The notes beneath the pieces are model-generated. The model did no database searches. It was not told the origin of the DNA and saw only the letters and a program-made list of their open reading frames with translations. This document shows positions 9,547-19,199 of a DNA stretch of 64,000 nucleotides, piece by piece. The stretch is taken from contig NZ_CP026167.1 of assembly GCF_002902985.1 (NCBI RefSeq), forward strand, positions 2,418,001-2,482,000. The letters are read 5' to 3'. This DNA comes from Leclercia sp. LSNIH1 (GTDB lineage: Bacteria; Pseudomonadota; Gammaproteobacteria; Enterobacterales; Enterobacteriaceae). Each line of letters begins with the position of its first letter. Within the stretch, counting starts at the first letter, position 1. The position numbers were made by a program, and so were the translations under genes.

Positions 9547-12309
9547 ATGCGTAATGAAATCCTGAGCTTTTTGGCCAACCAGACCGATTTTTTTGACCCG
9601 CAAAACCTGAGTGAGGTCTTTACCGCCAGCTATCTGGCAGAGCGGTTTGATCTCAAACGCAACACCGCCAGCCACTATCTGAACCAGCTGGTAGCGCAGG
9701 GCGAGCTGGTTAAAATCAATACCCGGCCGGTCTACTTCCTGCACAAGAAAGCCTTCAGCCAGCAGTTCTCCCCTCTGTCAGGTAACGAATACGACAGCAT
9801 TGCGCAGCTGCTTAACGACGGCACCAGTGAACAGGCGCCCCCGGATCACTTTTCGCTGCTGATCGGTCATGATGGCAGCCTGAAGAAGGCCATTGCCCAG
9901 CTGAAAACGGCGCTCTTTTACCCCGATGGTGGTCTGCCGCTGCTGATCACCGGGGAGAGCGGCACCGGCAAAAGCTATATGGCGAACCTGATGCATGCCT
10001 ACGCCATCTCGCAGGGGTTACTGGCGGATGATGCACCCTTTGTCAGCTTCAACTGCGCCCAGTACGCCAGCAACCCGGAGCTGCTGGCGGCAAACCTGTT
10101 TGGCTATGTGAAAGGGGCTTTTACCGGCGCGCAGACCGACAGGCAGGGGGCCTTTGAGGCCGCCGACGGCGGAATGCTGTTTCTCGACGAAGTGCATCGC
10201 CTGAATGCCGAAGGCCAGGAGAAACTCTTTACCTGGCTCGATCGCAAGGAGATCTACCGGGTGGGGGAAACCGCCCAGGGTCGTCCCATCACCACCCGGC
10301 TGGTCTTTGCCACCACCGAGGATCTGCACAGCACCTTCTTAACCACCTTCCTGCGGCGTATCCCCATTCTGGTCACGCTGCCCGACCTTAACGCGCGTTC
10401 CCGCCAGGAAAAAGAGGCGTTGATCCTTCAGTTCTTCTGGCGGGAAGCGAAGAAGCTGGATGTTCCCCTGACTCTTACGCCCCGACTGCGCCAGGTGCTT
10501 CTCCACGTCCTTTATCGCGGTAACGTGGGCGAGCTGAAAAACGTGGTTAAGTATGCGGTCGCCGCGGCATGGGCCAGGCAGCGGGGGCAGGAGACAATTA
10601 GCGTTACCCTTCAGGATCTGCCGGAGAAGGTGCTGGCTGCCATCCCGACGCTGAGCGATGCGCCCGTAGTGGAAGAGCCGCTGACGATAGCGCCGCAGAC
10701 CAACCTGCTGTGGCTGCTCCGCGCCCACGACCGGACCCAGGGATTGATCCATGACACCCAGTGTCAGGTGCTGGCCCTGTACGAAGAGGTGATCGCCGGT
10801 CGGTCAGACTGGGAGGATGTGCACCGGCGGATGGGGGAGGAGATCGAAACCCTGTTCGACAGGCTGGTGTTCCATCATCGCGAGACTACCGCCTCGCCAC
10901 TGTTGCAGCTCACCACCCAGCAGGTGCGGGAGGCGTTTTACCGCCTGGAGCAGCAGTTTAACGTGCAGTTTAACGGCAATGGGATCTACGCCCTGAGCCA
11001 CTATCTTGTGCATCGCGCCCATGGGGGGCTCTCGGCCCTGAGCCAGGAGCGTGTCCGTCTGCTGGATGATTTCCTGGCGCAAAAGTACCCCCAGCTGTAC
11101 CGTTTTTGCCAGGCGATGATCGCCGCCCTGACGCAAAAACTCGATATCGACGCCCAGCGCATCGATGCCCTGCTGCTGGTGCTGTGGCTGCATAAAGCCG
11201 GGGCGGTAAGTCAATCCCAGGTGACGCGGGCGGTGATCCTGGCCCACGGCTACGCCACCGCCAGCAGTATTGCTAACGTGGCGAATCGCTTACTGAAACA
11301 GACCGTTTTTGAATCCTTCGACATGCCCCTCGACGTTACGCCGGAGGCGATTGCCCAGCAGGTCATGCACTACATCGAAAGTAACGCCGTGACGTCTGGG
11401 CTGATGATCCTGGTGGATATGGGGTCGCTTAATGCTATCCATAGCCACTTTCAGCGTCGCCTCTCGACCCCGGTGGCGATTGTGAATAACGTCTCCACCA
11501 GCATGGCGCTCTATGTCGGAGAGCGGATCCTGCAAGGGCACCACATTGAAGCGATTGCTCAGGAGGTTGGCGCGGATTTACCGGTGGAGCACCAGATCTT
11601 CTGGCCGCAGGCCAGTAAACCCCGGGTGATCCTCACCACCTGCATCACCGGAATCGGCGCGGCGGCCAATCTCTGTCATCTGCTGAAGGCCAGCATCCCG
11701 GAGGCGCTGGGGATAGAGGTAATCGCCTGCGATTACGAGATGCTCAGCGACCCCCAGGAGCGGACGGTGGCCTTCAACCGCTACGACATACTGGCGATTG
11801 TCGGCACCTTCGATCCACAGGTGCCCGCTGTGCCGTGGATCTCGCTGGATTCGCTGATTGCCGGGGAGGGGACGCGACCGCTGATGCGCATCTTTGGTGA
11901 CATTGCCACCCAGGAGCAGGTGGACGAGATTAACAATCTGCTGCTGAAGAACTTCTCCCTGCGGCGGGTGGTTGAGTCGGTCACCATTCTGGATACCACC
12001 AAAGTGATTAACCAGGTGGAGCAGTTTGTCTTTCGCTATGAGCATCTGGCTGGCTACCAGGTACCAAACGAACGCAAGGTGGCGCTCTATGTGCACATTA
12101 GCTGTCTGATCGAGCGGCTCATCCGCAACGCGTCACCTTCCACCTATGCCGGACAACAGTGTCCTGAAAGCGAGCTGGCGCTGCTGCGCCAGGCCTTTAG
12201 TGTCATTGAGAGCAGGTATAGTGTCAAAATCCCCGTCGTCGAGCTCTGTTATATCCACAATATTCTGACCCTGGATACGGAATTTATTCAGGCAGATCAA
12301 GAGTTTTAA
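9547..12309 (+). CDS. gfrR: LevR-type sigma-54 activator of the gfr operon
   Basis: This 920-aa transcription activator has the LevR architecture. An N-terminal winged-helix DNA-binding segment covers residues 1-65. The AAA+ domain has Walker A GESGTGKS at 136-143, the sigma-54-contacting GAFTGA at 190-195 and LFLDEVHR as Walker B. PTS regulation domains lie around and after an EIIA(Man)-like domain (GLMILVDMGSLNAI region near residue 620). PTS-dependent phosphorylation of PRD and EIIA histidines normally tunes such proteins to sugar availability. It is immediately upstream of a -24/-12 promoter and gfrA, so it should open that promoter. It corresponds to Salmonella GfrR. Confidence 0.9.
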   Translation: MRNEILSFLANQTDFFDPQNLSEVFTASYLAERFDLKRNTASHYLNQLVAQGELVKINTRPVYFLHKKAFSQQFSPLSGNEYDSIAQLLNDGTSEQAPPDHFSLLIGHDGSLKKAIAQLKTALFYPDGGLPLLITGESGTGKSYMANLMHAYAISQGLLADDAPFVSFNCAQYASNPELLAANLFGYVKGAFTGAQTDRQGAFEAADGGMLFLDEVHRLNAEGQEKLFTWLDRKEIYRVGETAQGRPITTRLVFATTEDLHSTFLTTFLRRIPILVTLPDLNARSRQEKEALILQFFWREAKKLDVPLTLTPRLRQVLLHVLYRGNVGELKNVVKYAVAAAWARQRGQETISVTLQDLPEKVLAAIPTLSDAPVVEEPLTIAPQTNLLWLLRAHDRTQGLIHDTQCQVLALYEEVIAGRSDWEDVHRRMGEEIETLFDRLVFHHRETTASPLLQLTTQQVREAFYRLEQQFNVQFNGNGIYALSHYLVHRAHGGLSALSQERVRLLDDFLAQKYPQLYRFCQAMIAALTQKLDIDAQRIDALLLVLWLHKAGAVSQSQVTRAVILAHGYATASSIANVANRLLKQTVFESFDMPLDVTPEAIAQQVMHYIESNAVTSGLMILVDMGSLNAIHSHFQRRLSTPVAIVNNVSTSMALYVGERILQGHHIEAIAQEVGADLPVEHQIFWPQASKPRVILTTCITGIGAAANLCHLLKASIPEALGIEVIACDYEMLSDPQERTVAFNRYDILAIVGTFDPQVPAVPWISLDSLIAGEGTRPLMRIFGDIATQEQVDEINNLLLKNFSLRRVVESVTILDTTKVINQVEQFVFRYEHLAGYQVPNERKVALYVHISCLIERLIRNASPSTYAGQQCPESELALLRQAFSVIESRYSVKIPVVELCYIHNILTLDTEFIQADQEF

Positions 12310-12348
12310 ACCCTCCCATCCTTCTCTCCTCCCACGCGCCACTTTTTC

Positions 12349-12364
12349 TGGCACGTGGGTTGCA
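12349..12364 (+). promoter_or_regulatory. Sigma-54 (-24/-12) promoter of gfrABCDEF
   Basis: TGGCAC (12349-12354), five bases, then TTGCA (12360-12364) matches the RpoN consensus at every key position, including GG at -24 and GC at -12. It lies 50 bp upstream of gfrA and directly downstream of a sigma-54 activator gene. Confidence 0.92.
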
Positions 12365-12414
12365 CTCTCTGTTTAGCACATCGCTGCACAGTGGAATGAG
12401 CTTTCGAGGACAGG

Positions 12415-12837
12415 ATGAAACGACATTACATTTTTGCCAGTCACGGCACCTTTGCCCGCGGGTTACTCGATTCGGTTGAGCTGATCCTCGGCAAGCAGCA
12501 GGACATCCATACGCTCTGCGCCTACGTCGACGAGAACCGCGATTTAACCGAGCAGGTAGACACCTTACTCGCCAGCCTGCCCGAAGAGGATGAGGTGATT
12601 GCGATCACCGATATTTTTGCCGGTAGCGTCAACAACGAATTTATCCGCTTTTTGCACCGGCCAAATTTTCATTTGATCGCAGGCCTCAATCTCCCGTTGG
12701 TGATCGGCTTGCTGATTTCAGCGGATGAGCAGGATAGCGAGAAATTAATTCACGAAGCGTTATTCAGTTCCAGAGAGAGTATTCAGTATTGCAACCAGTC
12801 TATTGCCAGTGCGCTGCAGGCGGATAAAGACTTCTGA
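12415..12837 (+). CDS. gfrA: PTS EIIA, mannose family (fructoselysine/glucoselysine)
   Basis: This 140-aa cytoplasmic EIIA(Man) domain accepts phosphate from HPr and passes it to GfrB. The N-terminal FASHGTFARGL carries the phosphorylated histidine at residue 10, and DIFAGSVNNEF is the conserved loop of the family. The SD is GAGGACAGG. It is the first gene behind the sigma-54 promoter and 15 bp before gfrB. The substrate assignment comes from the two deglycase genes of the same operon. Confidence 0.9.
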   Translation: MKRHYIFASHGTFARGLLDSVELILGKQQDIHTLCAYVDENRDLTEQVDTLLASLPEEDEVIAITDIFAGSVNNEFIRFLHRPNFHLIAGLNLPLVIGLLISADEQDSEKLIHEALFSSRESIQYCNQSIASALQADKDF

Positions 12838-12852
12838 TCGAGAGGAAGAATA

Positions 12853-13323
12853 ATGATTACGTTATTACGCGTTGACCACCGATTATTACACGGACAGGTC
12901 GCCTTTTCCTGGACCCAGTATGTCGGGGCGGATTGCATATTAATTGCCAACGACAGTGTGCCCAATGATGAATTACGTAAAACGACCATCAAGCTGGCAA
13001 AACCGCCCGCGGTGAAGCTGGTGATTAAAAATATCAACGACTCCATTGAAGCCATTAAAAGCGGCGTCACCGATAAATATCATCTTTTTATCGTTGTGGA
13101 GTCCGTAGACGATGCCTGGCGTTTAGCTTCGGCGGTGGACGGTATTAAAAGCATTAATCTTGGCGGCATTAAAGCGAAAGAGGGGGCGCGCAATATCTCT
13201 AAGGCCATTAATTTGCTGCCGGACGAAATAGAAAAACTTACTCAACTGGTCGGCAACGGTATTGAAGTCGAAATACGCCAGGTGCCGAACGATCGCAAGC
13301 AGTTATTAGCCGAAACGCTGTAA
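12853..13323 (+). CDS. gfrB: PTS EIIB, mannose family
   Basis: This 156-aa EIIB(Man) domain phosphorylates the incoming sugar derivative. The active-site loop VDHRLLHGQVAFSW near the N-terminus holds the phospho-histidine, and INLGGIKAKEG lies in the second half as in the family. The SD is GAGAGGAAG. It stands between gfrA and gfrC with short gaps, consistent with one transcript. Confidence 0.92.
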   Translation: MITLLRVDHRLLHGQVAFSWTQYVGADCILIANDSVPNDELRKTTIKLAKPPAVKLVIKNINDSIEAIKSGVTDKYHLFIVVESVDDAWRLASAVDGIKSINLGGIKAKEGARNISKAINLLPDEIEKLTQLVGNGIEVEIRQVPNDRKQLLAETL

Positions 13324-13339
13324 TTCATGAGGACTCACT

Positions 13340-14116
13340 ATGGTAGAGGCACTTTTACTCGGACTGGTGGCGTTTATCGCCCAGTCTGAATATGCCCTCG
13401 GCACCTCGCTGCTCTCCCGGCCCATTGTCACCGGCCTGTTAACCGGGCTGGTGTTGGGCGATGTGCAGACGGGGGTGGTGATGGGCGCGACGCTCGAGCT
13501 GGCGTTTATCGGCTCGTTTTCGGTGGAGGCGTCGATCCCGCCGGACGTGGTCACCGGCGGGGTGCTCGGCGTGGCATTCGCCATCACCTCCGGGGCGGGA
13601 ACGGAAACGGCGCTGCTGCTCGGCCTGCCAATCGCCACCCTGACGCTGGTGCTGAAAAACGTCTATCTCGGCATGTTTATCCCCATGCTCAGCCAGAAGG
13701 CCGACAGCTATGCCGAACAGGCGGATACCGGCGGTATCGAGCGGATGCACCTTATCGCCGGGTTTGGTCTGTCGCTGATGCTGGCGGCGGTGGTGACGGT
13801 GTCATTCCTGGTGGGCAGCAGCGCGGTGAAATCATTGCTGGATGCCATCCCGGAATTTATTAAGCACGGGTTAAGCGTGGCGACGGGGATCATTCCGGCG
13901 CTGGGCTTTGCCATGCTCGCCCGGCTGTTGATCAACAAAAAAGTGGCCCCGTTCTTCTTCCTCGGCTTTGCCCTGATGGCGTACCTGAAAATACCCGTCA
14001 CCGGTATCGCCATTCTCGGTGCCATTGTGGCGGTGGTGATGGTCAATATGACCGCCCCTAACGCTCCCCGTACAACGACCGATCAAGGAGTCGCTGATGA
14101 CGACGAAGATTTCTGA
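13340..14116 (+). CDS. gfrC: PTS EIIC, mannose family permease
   Basis: This 258-aa membrane component of the mannose-type PTS shows several hydrophobic helices. The EIIC(Man) family segment is seen in PIVTGLLTGLVLGD, then GATLELAFIGS and IPPDVVTGGVLG. With GfrD it forms the sugar channel. Its 3' end overlaps gfrD by 20 bp, implying translational coupling of the two membrane subunits. Confidence 0.92.
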   Translation: MVEALLLGLVAFIAQSEYALGTSLLSRPIVTGLLTGLVLGDVQTGVVMGATLELAFIGSFSVEASIPPDVVTGGVLGVAFAITSGAGTETALLLGLPIATLTLVLKNVYLGMFIPMLSQKADSYAEQADTGGIERMHLIAGFGLSLMLAAVVTVSFLVGSSAVKSLLDAIPEFIKHGLSVATGIIPALGFAMLARLLINKKVAPFFFLGFALMAYLKIPVTGIAILGAIVAVVMVNMTAPNAPRTTTDQGVADDDEDF

Positions 14117-14942
14117 AGAGACCCTGCCCGAGACGCAGGATGAGAACGCGATTAACGCCCGCGATCTGCGCCGGGTGTTCTGGAGGTCGTTCCAGATGGA
14201 ATTTTCCTGGAACTATGAGCGGCAGATGAACCTTGCCTTCGTCTATGCCCTGATCCCGGTGCTGAAAAAGCTCTATCCACAAAAGGCCGCGCTGGCGGCG
14301 GCACTAAAACGCCACCTGGTCTTCTTCAACACCACGCCGCATATCGTCACGCTGCTGCTGGGCATCACCACCGCGATGGAGGAGAAAAACAGCCAGCAAA
14401 ACGAGATGGACGGCACGGCAATCGACAACGTGAAGGCGTCGCTGATGGGGCCGCTGGCCGGGCTGGGGGACTCCTTTTTCTGGGGGACGCTGCGCCTGAT
14501 CGCCACCGGGATCGGCACCAGCCTGGCGCTGCAGGGCAACATCCTGGGGCCAATCCTGTTCCTGCTGGTGTTTAACGTGCCGCACATTCTGGTGCGCTGG
14601 CTTTTTACCCGCTGGGGATACGTGCTGGGCACCGGGGTGCTCCATCGGGTGCAGAAGAGCGGGATGATGGAGAGCCTTACCTACGGGGCGTCGATTATCG
14701 GGCTGATGGTGGTGGGGGCGATGGCCGCCTCGATGATCAACATCACTATCCCTGTCTCCTTCGGCGCGGGAGAGGCGAAAACCGAGGTCCAGGGGATCAT
14801 CGACAACATCATGCCTTGTCTGCTGCCCCTTATCAGCTTCGGCATTGTCTACTGGCTGCTGGGGCGCAAGGTAAAACCGCTCACCATCATCGGCGGCATG
14901 GCGCTGGTGGGCATTCTGGGTTCGTGGATCGGTCTGTTTTAA
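14097..14942 (+). CDS. gfrD: PTS EIID, mannose family permease
   Basis: This 281-aa EIID(Man) component is a partner of GfrC in the membrane. The N-terminal cytoplasmic part has LRRVFWRSFQMEFSWNYERQ, typical of EIID, then MGPLAGLGDSFFWGTLR and C-terminal hydrophobic helices. The SD AAGGAG is inside the gfrC coding sequence, eight bases before the ATG. It is 12 bp ahead of gfrE. Confidence 0.92.
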   Translation: MTTKISEETLPETQDENAINARDLRRVFWRSFQMEFSWNYERQMNLAFVYALIPVLKKLYPQKAALAAALKRHLVFFNTTPHIVTLLLGITTAMEEKNSQQNEMDGTAIDNVKASLMGPLAGLGDSFFWGTLRLIATGIGTSLALQGNILGPILFLLVFNVPHILVRWLFTRWGYVLGTGVLHRVQKSGMMESLTYGASIIGLMVVGAMAASMINITIPVSFGAGEAKTEVQGIIDNIMPCLLPLISFGIVYWLLGRKVKPLTIIGGMALVGILGSWIGLF

Positions 14943-14954
14943 GCGGAGAAAACG

Positions 14955-16016
14955 ATGCAACCAACAATGATGACCTATATCGAGGAGCAGCCTGCGGCGC
15001 TGGAGAATATTCTCCGGCACTATCCGGCTCATCTCGAATCGCTGGAGGCCTTTGCCCGTCAGCACCCGGTACGCCGTCTGCTGGTGCTGGCGACCGGATC
15101 GTCGCTCAATGCGGCGATGTGCGCGCGCTACTTCTTTGAACACCGCTTCGGCCTGCTGGTGGAAATCAAGGAGCCGTACAACTTTGTGCATTATGAAGCC
15201 ATCGACCCGCACACCGACATGGTGCTGGTGGTCTCCCAGAGCGGAAAAAGCGCCTCGACGCTGGCGGCGATGGAAAAAGTGCAGGCCGCCGGGCTGCCGG
15301 TGTTCGCCCTGACGTCAGACCCGGATAGCCCGATAGGCCGCCGCTGCGATCGTGTGCTGGATATCCATACCGGGATCGAGAAGGTGGGGTTTGTGACCCG
15401 CGGCTTTAGCGCCACGGTGCTCAATCTGCTGCTGGTTGCGCTCACCCTTGCCCAGGCGCAACAGCAGATTGATGAACGGGAAACGCAGGACTACCTGAAG
15501 GCGCTGCACCAGATTGCGGCGTCCATCACCGACACCATCGCCCGCACGGAGGCGTTTTTCGCGCACCATCAGCACATTCTTCGGGAGGGCACACGCTTTG
15601 TTGCCATCGGCGAAGGGGCCCTGACCGGGGTGGCGAAGGAGTTCGAAACCAAGTTCACCGAAACGGTGCGGGTGCCGTCCGGCGGATTTGAGCTGGAAGC
15701 CTACATGCATGGCCCCTATCTGGAGGCCAACGCAGAGCATGTGATGTTCTTTATTGAGGATGCACCAAACCCACGCCTGCGGGCGCTCAGGGGCTATATG
15801 GCCCCGGCGGTTAAACAGACGTTTCTGGTGACGCTGACGGGCGAGGAGCAGGAAAATACCCTGGCGCTGAACTGCGGCCTGCCGCATCTGCTCTCGCCGC
15901 TGCTGTTGATTGTCCCCATGCAAATTCTGGCCTGGCGTACCGCCTGCGCCAAAGGCATCGATCTCTCGGTGCGTATCTTCGATGACTTCGATCGGGTTTT
16001 AAAAAGCAAAATATAG
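14955..16016 (+). CDS. gfrE: SIS-domain deglycase, glucoselysine-6-phosphate type
   Basis: This 353-aa cytoplasmic enzyme has tandem SIS (sugar isomerase) domains, like the isomerase half of glucosamine-6-phosphate synthase. The phosphate-binding serines are visible in LATGSSLNAAM and VVSQSGKSAST. In Salmonella the gfrE product cleaves glucoselysine-6-phosphate to glucose-6-phosphate and lysine. That role is assigned here from operon position and family; sequence alone shows only a SIS deglycase or isomerase. The SD is GCGGAGAA. Confidence 0.85.
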   Translation: MQPTMMTYIEEQPAALENILRHYPAHLESLEAFARQHPVRRLLVLATGSSLNAAMCARYFFEHRFGLLVEIKEPYNFVHYEAIDPHTDMVLVVSQSGKSASTLAAMEKVQAAGLPVFALTSDPDSPIGRRCDRVLDIHTGIEKVGFVTRGFSATVLNLLLVALTLAQAQQQIDERETQDYLKALHQIAASITDTIARTEAFFAHHQHILREGTRFVAIGEGALTGVAKEFETKFTETVRVPSGGFELEAYMHGPYLEANAEHVMFFIEDAPNPRLRALRGYMAPAVKQTFLVTLTGEEQENTLALNCGLPHLLSPLLLIVPMQILAWRTACAKGIDLSVRIFDDFDRVLKSKI

Positions 16017-16029
16017 CAGGAGAACAACT

Positions 16030-17040
16030 ATGTTAGGTTTTAATCAGGACGAGTACCTGACCAGTGCTCGTGAGATTGTTGCTGCGCGTCAACAGGCGGA
16101 ACAGGTCGCCGACGATATTTATCAGCAGGGCTTCAGCACGCTATTTTTCTCCTCGGTAGGGGGATCGCTGGCGTCGATGATGGCCATTAACGCCTTCGCC
16201 CGGGAATTAACCGAAATACCGGTTTACCTTGAACAGGCGGCAGAATTAATTCATGCCGGACATAAACGCTTAAATAAAGATTCCGTGGTGATTACCCTCT
16301 CGAAATCGGGGGATACCAAAGAGTCGGTGGCGATTGCCGAATGGTGCAAGGCGCAGGGGATCCGCGTGGTGGCGATCACCAAAAACAGCGACTCACCGCT
16401 GGCGAATGCCGCCACCTGGCATATTCCGATGCGGCACAAAAACGGTGTGGAATATGAATATATGCTGCTCTACTGGGTATTTTTCCGCTTACTGCATCGT
16501 AACGGGGAATTCGTGGATTACGACCGCTTTGCCAGCCAGCTGGAGCTGTTACCTGAGAATCTCCTTAACGCCAAAAAGCAATTTGATCCACAGGCGGATG
16601 CCATCGCGCAAAAATACCATACCGCCGATTATATGATGTGGATTGGCGGCGCGGAGATGTGGGGCGAAGTCTATCTCTTCTCGATGTGTATTCTGGAGGA
16701 GATGCAGTGGAAGCGTACCAAATCGGTTTCGTCTGCGGAGTTTTTCCACGGCACGCTGGAGCTGCTGGAGAAAGAGGTGCCGCTGTTCCTGGTCAAAGGC
16801 GAGGGCAAATGCCGGGCGCTGGACGACCGCGTCGAACGTTTCGCGGCGAAAATTACCGATAATCTGGTGGTGTTTGATCCGCGTGATTACACCCTGGCGG
16901 GCATTGACGATGCGTTCCGCTGGCTGCTGGCGCCGTGCGTCATCTCAACCCTGCTGGTGGACCGTCTTGCCGCCCACTTCGAGCATTACACCGGCCACAG
17001 TCTGGATATCCGCCGTTATTACCGGCAGTTTGAGTATTAA
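16030..17040 (+). CDS. gfrF: Fructoselysine-6-phosphate deglycase (FrlB-like)
   Basis: This 336-aa SIS-domain protein is similar to E. coli FrlB (340 aa), which splits fructoselysine-6-phosphate into glucose-6-phosphate and lysine. Recognisable parts are FSSVGGSLASM, TLSKSGDTKES (phosphate loop), SSAEFFHGTLELLE with the catalytic glutamate/histidine region, and the FrlB-like C-terminus IRRYYRQFEY. It is the last gene of the operon, 13 bp after gfrE, and is followed by a hairpin shared with rimO. The pathway lets the cell use Amadori products from heated food or decaying plant matter. Confidence 0.9.
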   Translation: MLGFNQDEYLTSAREIVAARQQAEQVADDIYQQGFSTLFFSSVGGSLASMMAINAFARELTEIPVYLEQAAELIHAGHKRLNKDSVVITLSKSGDTKESVAIAEWCKAQGIRVVAITKNSDSPLANAATWHIPMRHKNGVEYEYMLLYWVFFRLLHRNGEFVDYDRFASQLELLPENLLNAKKQFDPQADAIAQKYHTADYMMWIGGAEMWGEVYLFSMCILEEMQWKRTKSVSSAEFFHGTLELLEKEVPLFLVKGEGKCRALDDRVERFAAKITDNLVVFDPRDYTLAGIDDAFRWLLAPCVISTLLVDRLAAHFEHYTGHSLDIRRYYRQFEY

Positions 17041-17051
17041 TCACAATAAAA

Positions 17052-17072
17052 AAGGGGACGTGACGTCCCCTT
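17052..17072. terminator. Terminator between gfrF and rimO
   Basis: AAGGGGACG pairs with CGTCCCCTT around TGA. Read on the minus strand the stem is followed by TTTTTTATTG, a strong terminator for rimO. On the plus strand only TTAATCT follows, so it is weaker for gfr. Confidence 0.85.
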
Positions 17073-17091
17073 AATCTATGTAGCTGTGTGA

Positions 17092-18417
17092 TTAAACCCG
17101 GCTGCCCCACAGGTCATATTCGTCAGCATTTTCAACCTTCACGCGCACGATATCGCCCGGTTTCACCTTCGTTTCACCGTTCAGGTAGACCGCACCGTCG
17201 ATTTCCGGGGCGTCGGCCATGCTGCGGCCAATGGCGCCTTCTTCATCCACTTCGTCGATGATCACCAGAATCTCGCGGCCCACTTTCTCCTGCAGACGTT
17301 CAGCAGAGATCTGCTGTTGCAGCTGCATGAAGCGGTTCCAGCGCTCTTCTTTGATCTCTTCCGGCACCTGATCCGCCAGTTCGTTGGCGGTCGCGCCTTC
17401 AACCGGGCTGTACTTGAAGCAGCCCACGCGATCCAGACGGGCATCTTTCAGGAAATCGAGCAGCATCTGGAAATCTTCTTCGGTTTCACCCGGGAAGCCG
17501 ACGATAAAGGTGGAGCGCAGGGTCAGATCCGGACAGATTTCACGCCACTGCTTGATGCGCGCCAGCTGGCGGTCAACGGAGCCAGGACGCTTCATCAGCT
17601 TCAGGATGCGCGGGCTGGCGTGCTGCAGCGGGATATCCAGATACGGCAGGATTTTGCCTTCCGCCATCAGCGGGATCACGTCGTCCACGTGCGGGTAAGG
17701 GTAGACGTAGTGCAGACGCGTCCAGATGCCGAGCTTAGCGAGCTGTTCGCACAGGCCGACCATGCTGGTTTTCACCGGCTCGCCGTTGTGGAAGCCGGCA
17801 CGGTGCTTCACGTCCACGCCGTAGGCGGAGGTGTCCTGGGAGATCACCAGCAGCTCTTTTACGCCCGCATCGGCCAGACGTTTGGCTTCGGCCAGCACTT
17901 CACCAATCGGACGGCTCACCAGATCGCCACGCATCGACGGGATAATGCAGAAGGTGCAGCGATGGTTGCAACCTTCGGAAATTTTTAAGTACGCATAGTG
18001 ACGCGGGGTCAGCTTCACGCCCTGTTCCGGCACCAGGCTCAGGAACGGGTTGTGCTTTGGTTTTGGCACGTAGTGGTGCACATGTTCCAGCACCTGCTCA
18101 TAGCTGTGCGGACCGGTGATTTCCAGCACCTTAGGGTGGACTTCGCGGATCTGATCGACTTTGGCACCCAGGCAACCGGTGACAATCACCTTGCCGTTTT
18201 CGGTGAGTGCTTCACCGATGGCTTCCAGAGACTCCTGTACGGCGCTGTCGATAAAGCCGCAGGTGTTAACGATCACCATATCGGCGTTGTCGTAGCTTGG
18301 TACCACGTCATAGCCTTCGGTGCGAAGCTCGGTCAGGATACGTTCGGAATCCACCAGGTTTTTCGGGCAGCCCAGAGAGACGAAGCCGATTTTCGGCTGG
18401 TGCGTAACATTGCTCAT
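17092..18417 (-). CDS. rimO: Ribosomal protein S12 methylthiotransferase RimO
   Basis: RimO is a radical-SAM methylthiotransferase that modifies the universally conserved aspartate near position 88 of ribosomal protein S12. It is 441 aa, identical in length to E. coli RimO. The N-terminal MTTase domain ([15 protein letters not shown]) provides cluster cysteines, the radical-SAM motif CNHRCTFC lies near residue 150, and a TRAM domain ends the protein ([22 protein letters not shown]). It is encoded alone on the minus strand. Confidence 0.97.
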   Translation of the reverse strand: MSNVTHQPKIGFVSLGCPKNLVDSERILTELRTEGYDVVPSYDNADMVIVNTCGFIDSAVQESLEAIGEALTENGKVIVTGCLGAKVDQIREVHPKVLEITGPHSYEQVLEHVHHYVPKPKHNPFLSLVPEQGVKLTPRHYAYLKISEGCNHRCTFCIIPSMRGDLVSRPIGEVLAEAKRLADAGVKELLVISQDTSAYGVDVKHRAGFHNGEPVKTSMVGLCEQLAKLGIWTRLHYVYPYPHVDDVIPLMAEGKILPYLDIPLQHASPRILKLMKRPGSVDRQLARIKQWREICPDLTLRSTFIVGFPGETEEDFQMLLDFLKDARLDRVGCFKYSPVEGATANELADQVPEEIKEERWNRFMQLQQQISAERLQEKVGREILVIIDEVDEEGAIGRSMADAPEIDGAVYLNGETKVKPGDIVRVKVENADEYDLWGSRV

Positions 18418-18711
18418 AGATTAAAAAGTAGTCAGTTATGGAGTTATCAGGGCAGGGATTGTACAGATTTCCGCGGCGAATTTATAGCGATCTGTGCAGC
18501 GGCAGACGCAGGTAGCCTGATATTGCGCACTGGAAGAAGAATAAGGATTTAAGCGCCTGCGGGTCCGCCTGTTTTTGGCGATACCCATCCGGAACAATTT
18601 TACATTGTAAATGTCAGTCATCCGCCGTGGATTATTGACCTGACGCATTAAACTGCGCAAAAAATAGACATAATCTAAGAGTGTACTAAGGCTGACAAGG
18701 GGGGAAAAAGC

Positions 18712-19095
18712 ATGTCCGTTGACAGACTAAAACGCGATCTTCTTAACAAGATGATCAACGCCCGAATCGATCTCGCGGCCTATCTGCAGTTAAGGAAAGC
18801 GAAGGGGTATATGTCAGTCAGCGAAAGCGACCATCTGCGTGACAATTTCTTTGAACTTTGTACTTACATGCGTGAAAAAGCGCCTGAACTGAGGGCGCAC
18901 TGCAATGCTGAGGAGCAGGCGATGCTCTATCGTGCCGCCGGTTCGCTCACCACCGCAGGCGTCTGTATGATGACCGGCAACCATGATTGCCCGACGTTCA
19001 TCGCCGTCAACGCAGAGAAGCTGGAAAGCTGTCTGAACGATCTCACTCTCTGCATCCAGTATCTGAAATCGCATACACCGCTGATTCGGAGCTGA
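18712..19095 (+). CDS. bssR: Biofilm regulator BssR
   Basis: This 127-aa protein equals E. coli BssR in length and shares LRKAKGYMSVSESDHLRDNFF and GNHDCPTFIAVNAEKLE. BssR influences biofilm formation and indole/AI-2 signalling in E. coli by an unknown biochemical mechanism; no DNA-binding motif is evident. The SD region AAGGGGGG is close before the ATG. It is divergent from rimO across 294 bp that includes a TTTACA-T-TGTAAA palindrome (18599-18611). Confidence 0.92.
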   Translation: MSVDRLKRDLLNKMINARIDLAAYLQLRKAKGYMSVSESDHLRDNFFELCTYMREKAPELRAHCNAEEQAMLYRAAGSLTTAGVCMMTGNHDCPTFIAVNAEKLESCLNDLTLCIQYLKSHTPLIRS

Positions 19096-19199
19096 CCCCG
19101 GGGGAGGCAACTCCCCCAACTGCTTAAGCTTTTGTAAAAGTGATAATGCCCCTGCGCTGAGTGGCTACCTTTAAGTCATACCTTGTAAAGGAGTGCATT

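Noticed and set aside
14304..15212. 302-codon frame antisense to gfrD/gfrE
   Set aside because: It spans two real genes in reverse, with His/Gln/Arg-rich low-complexity composition.
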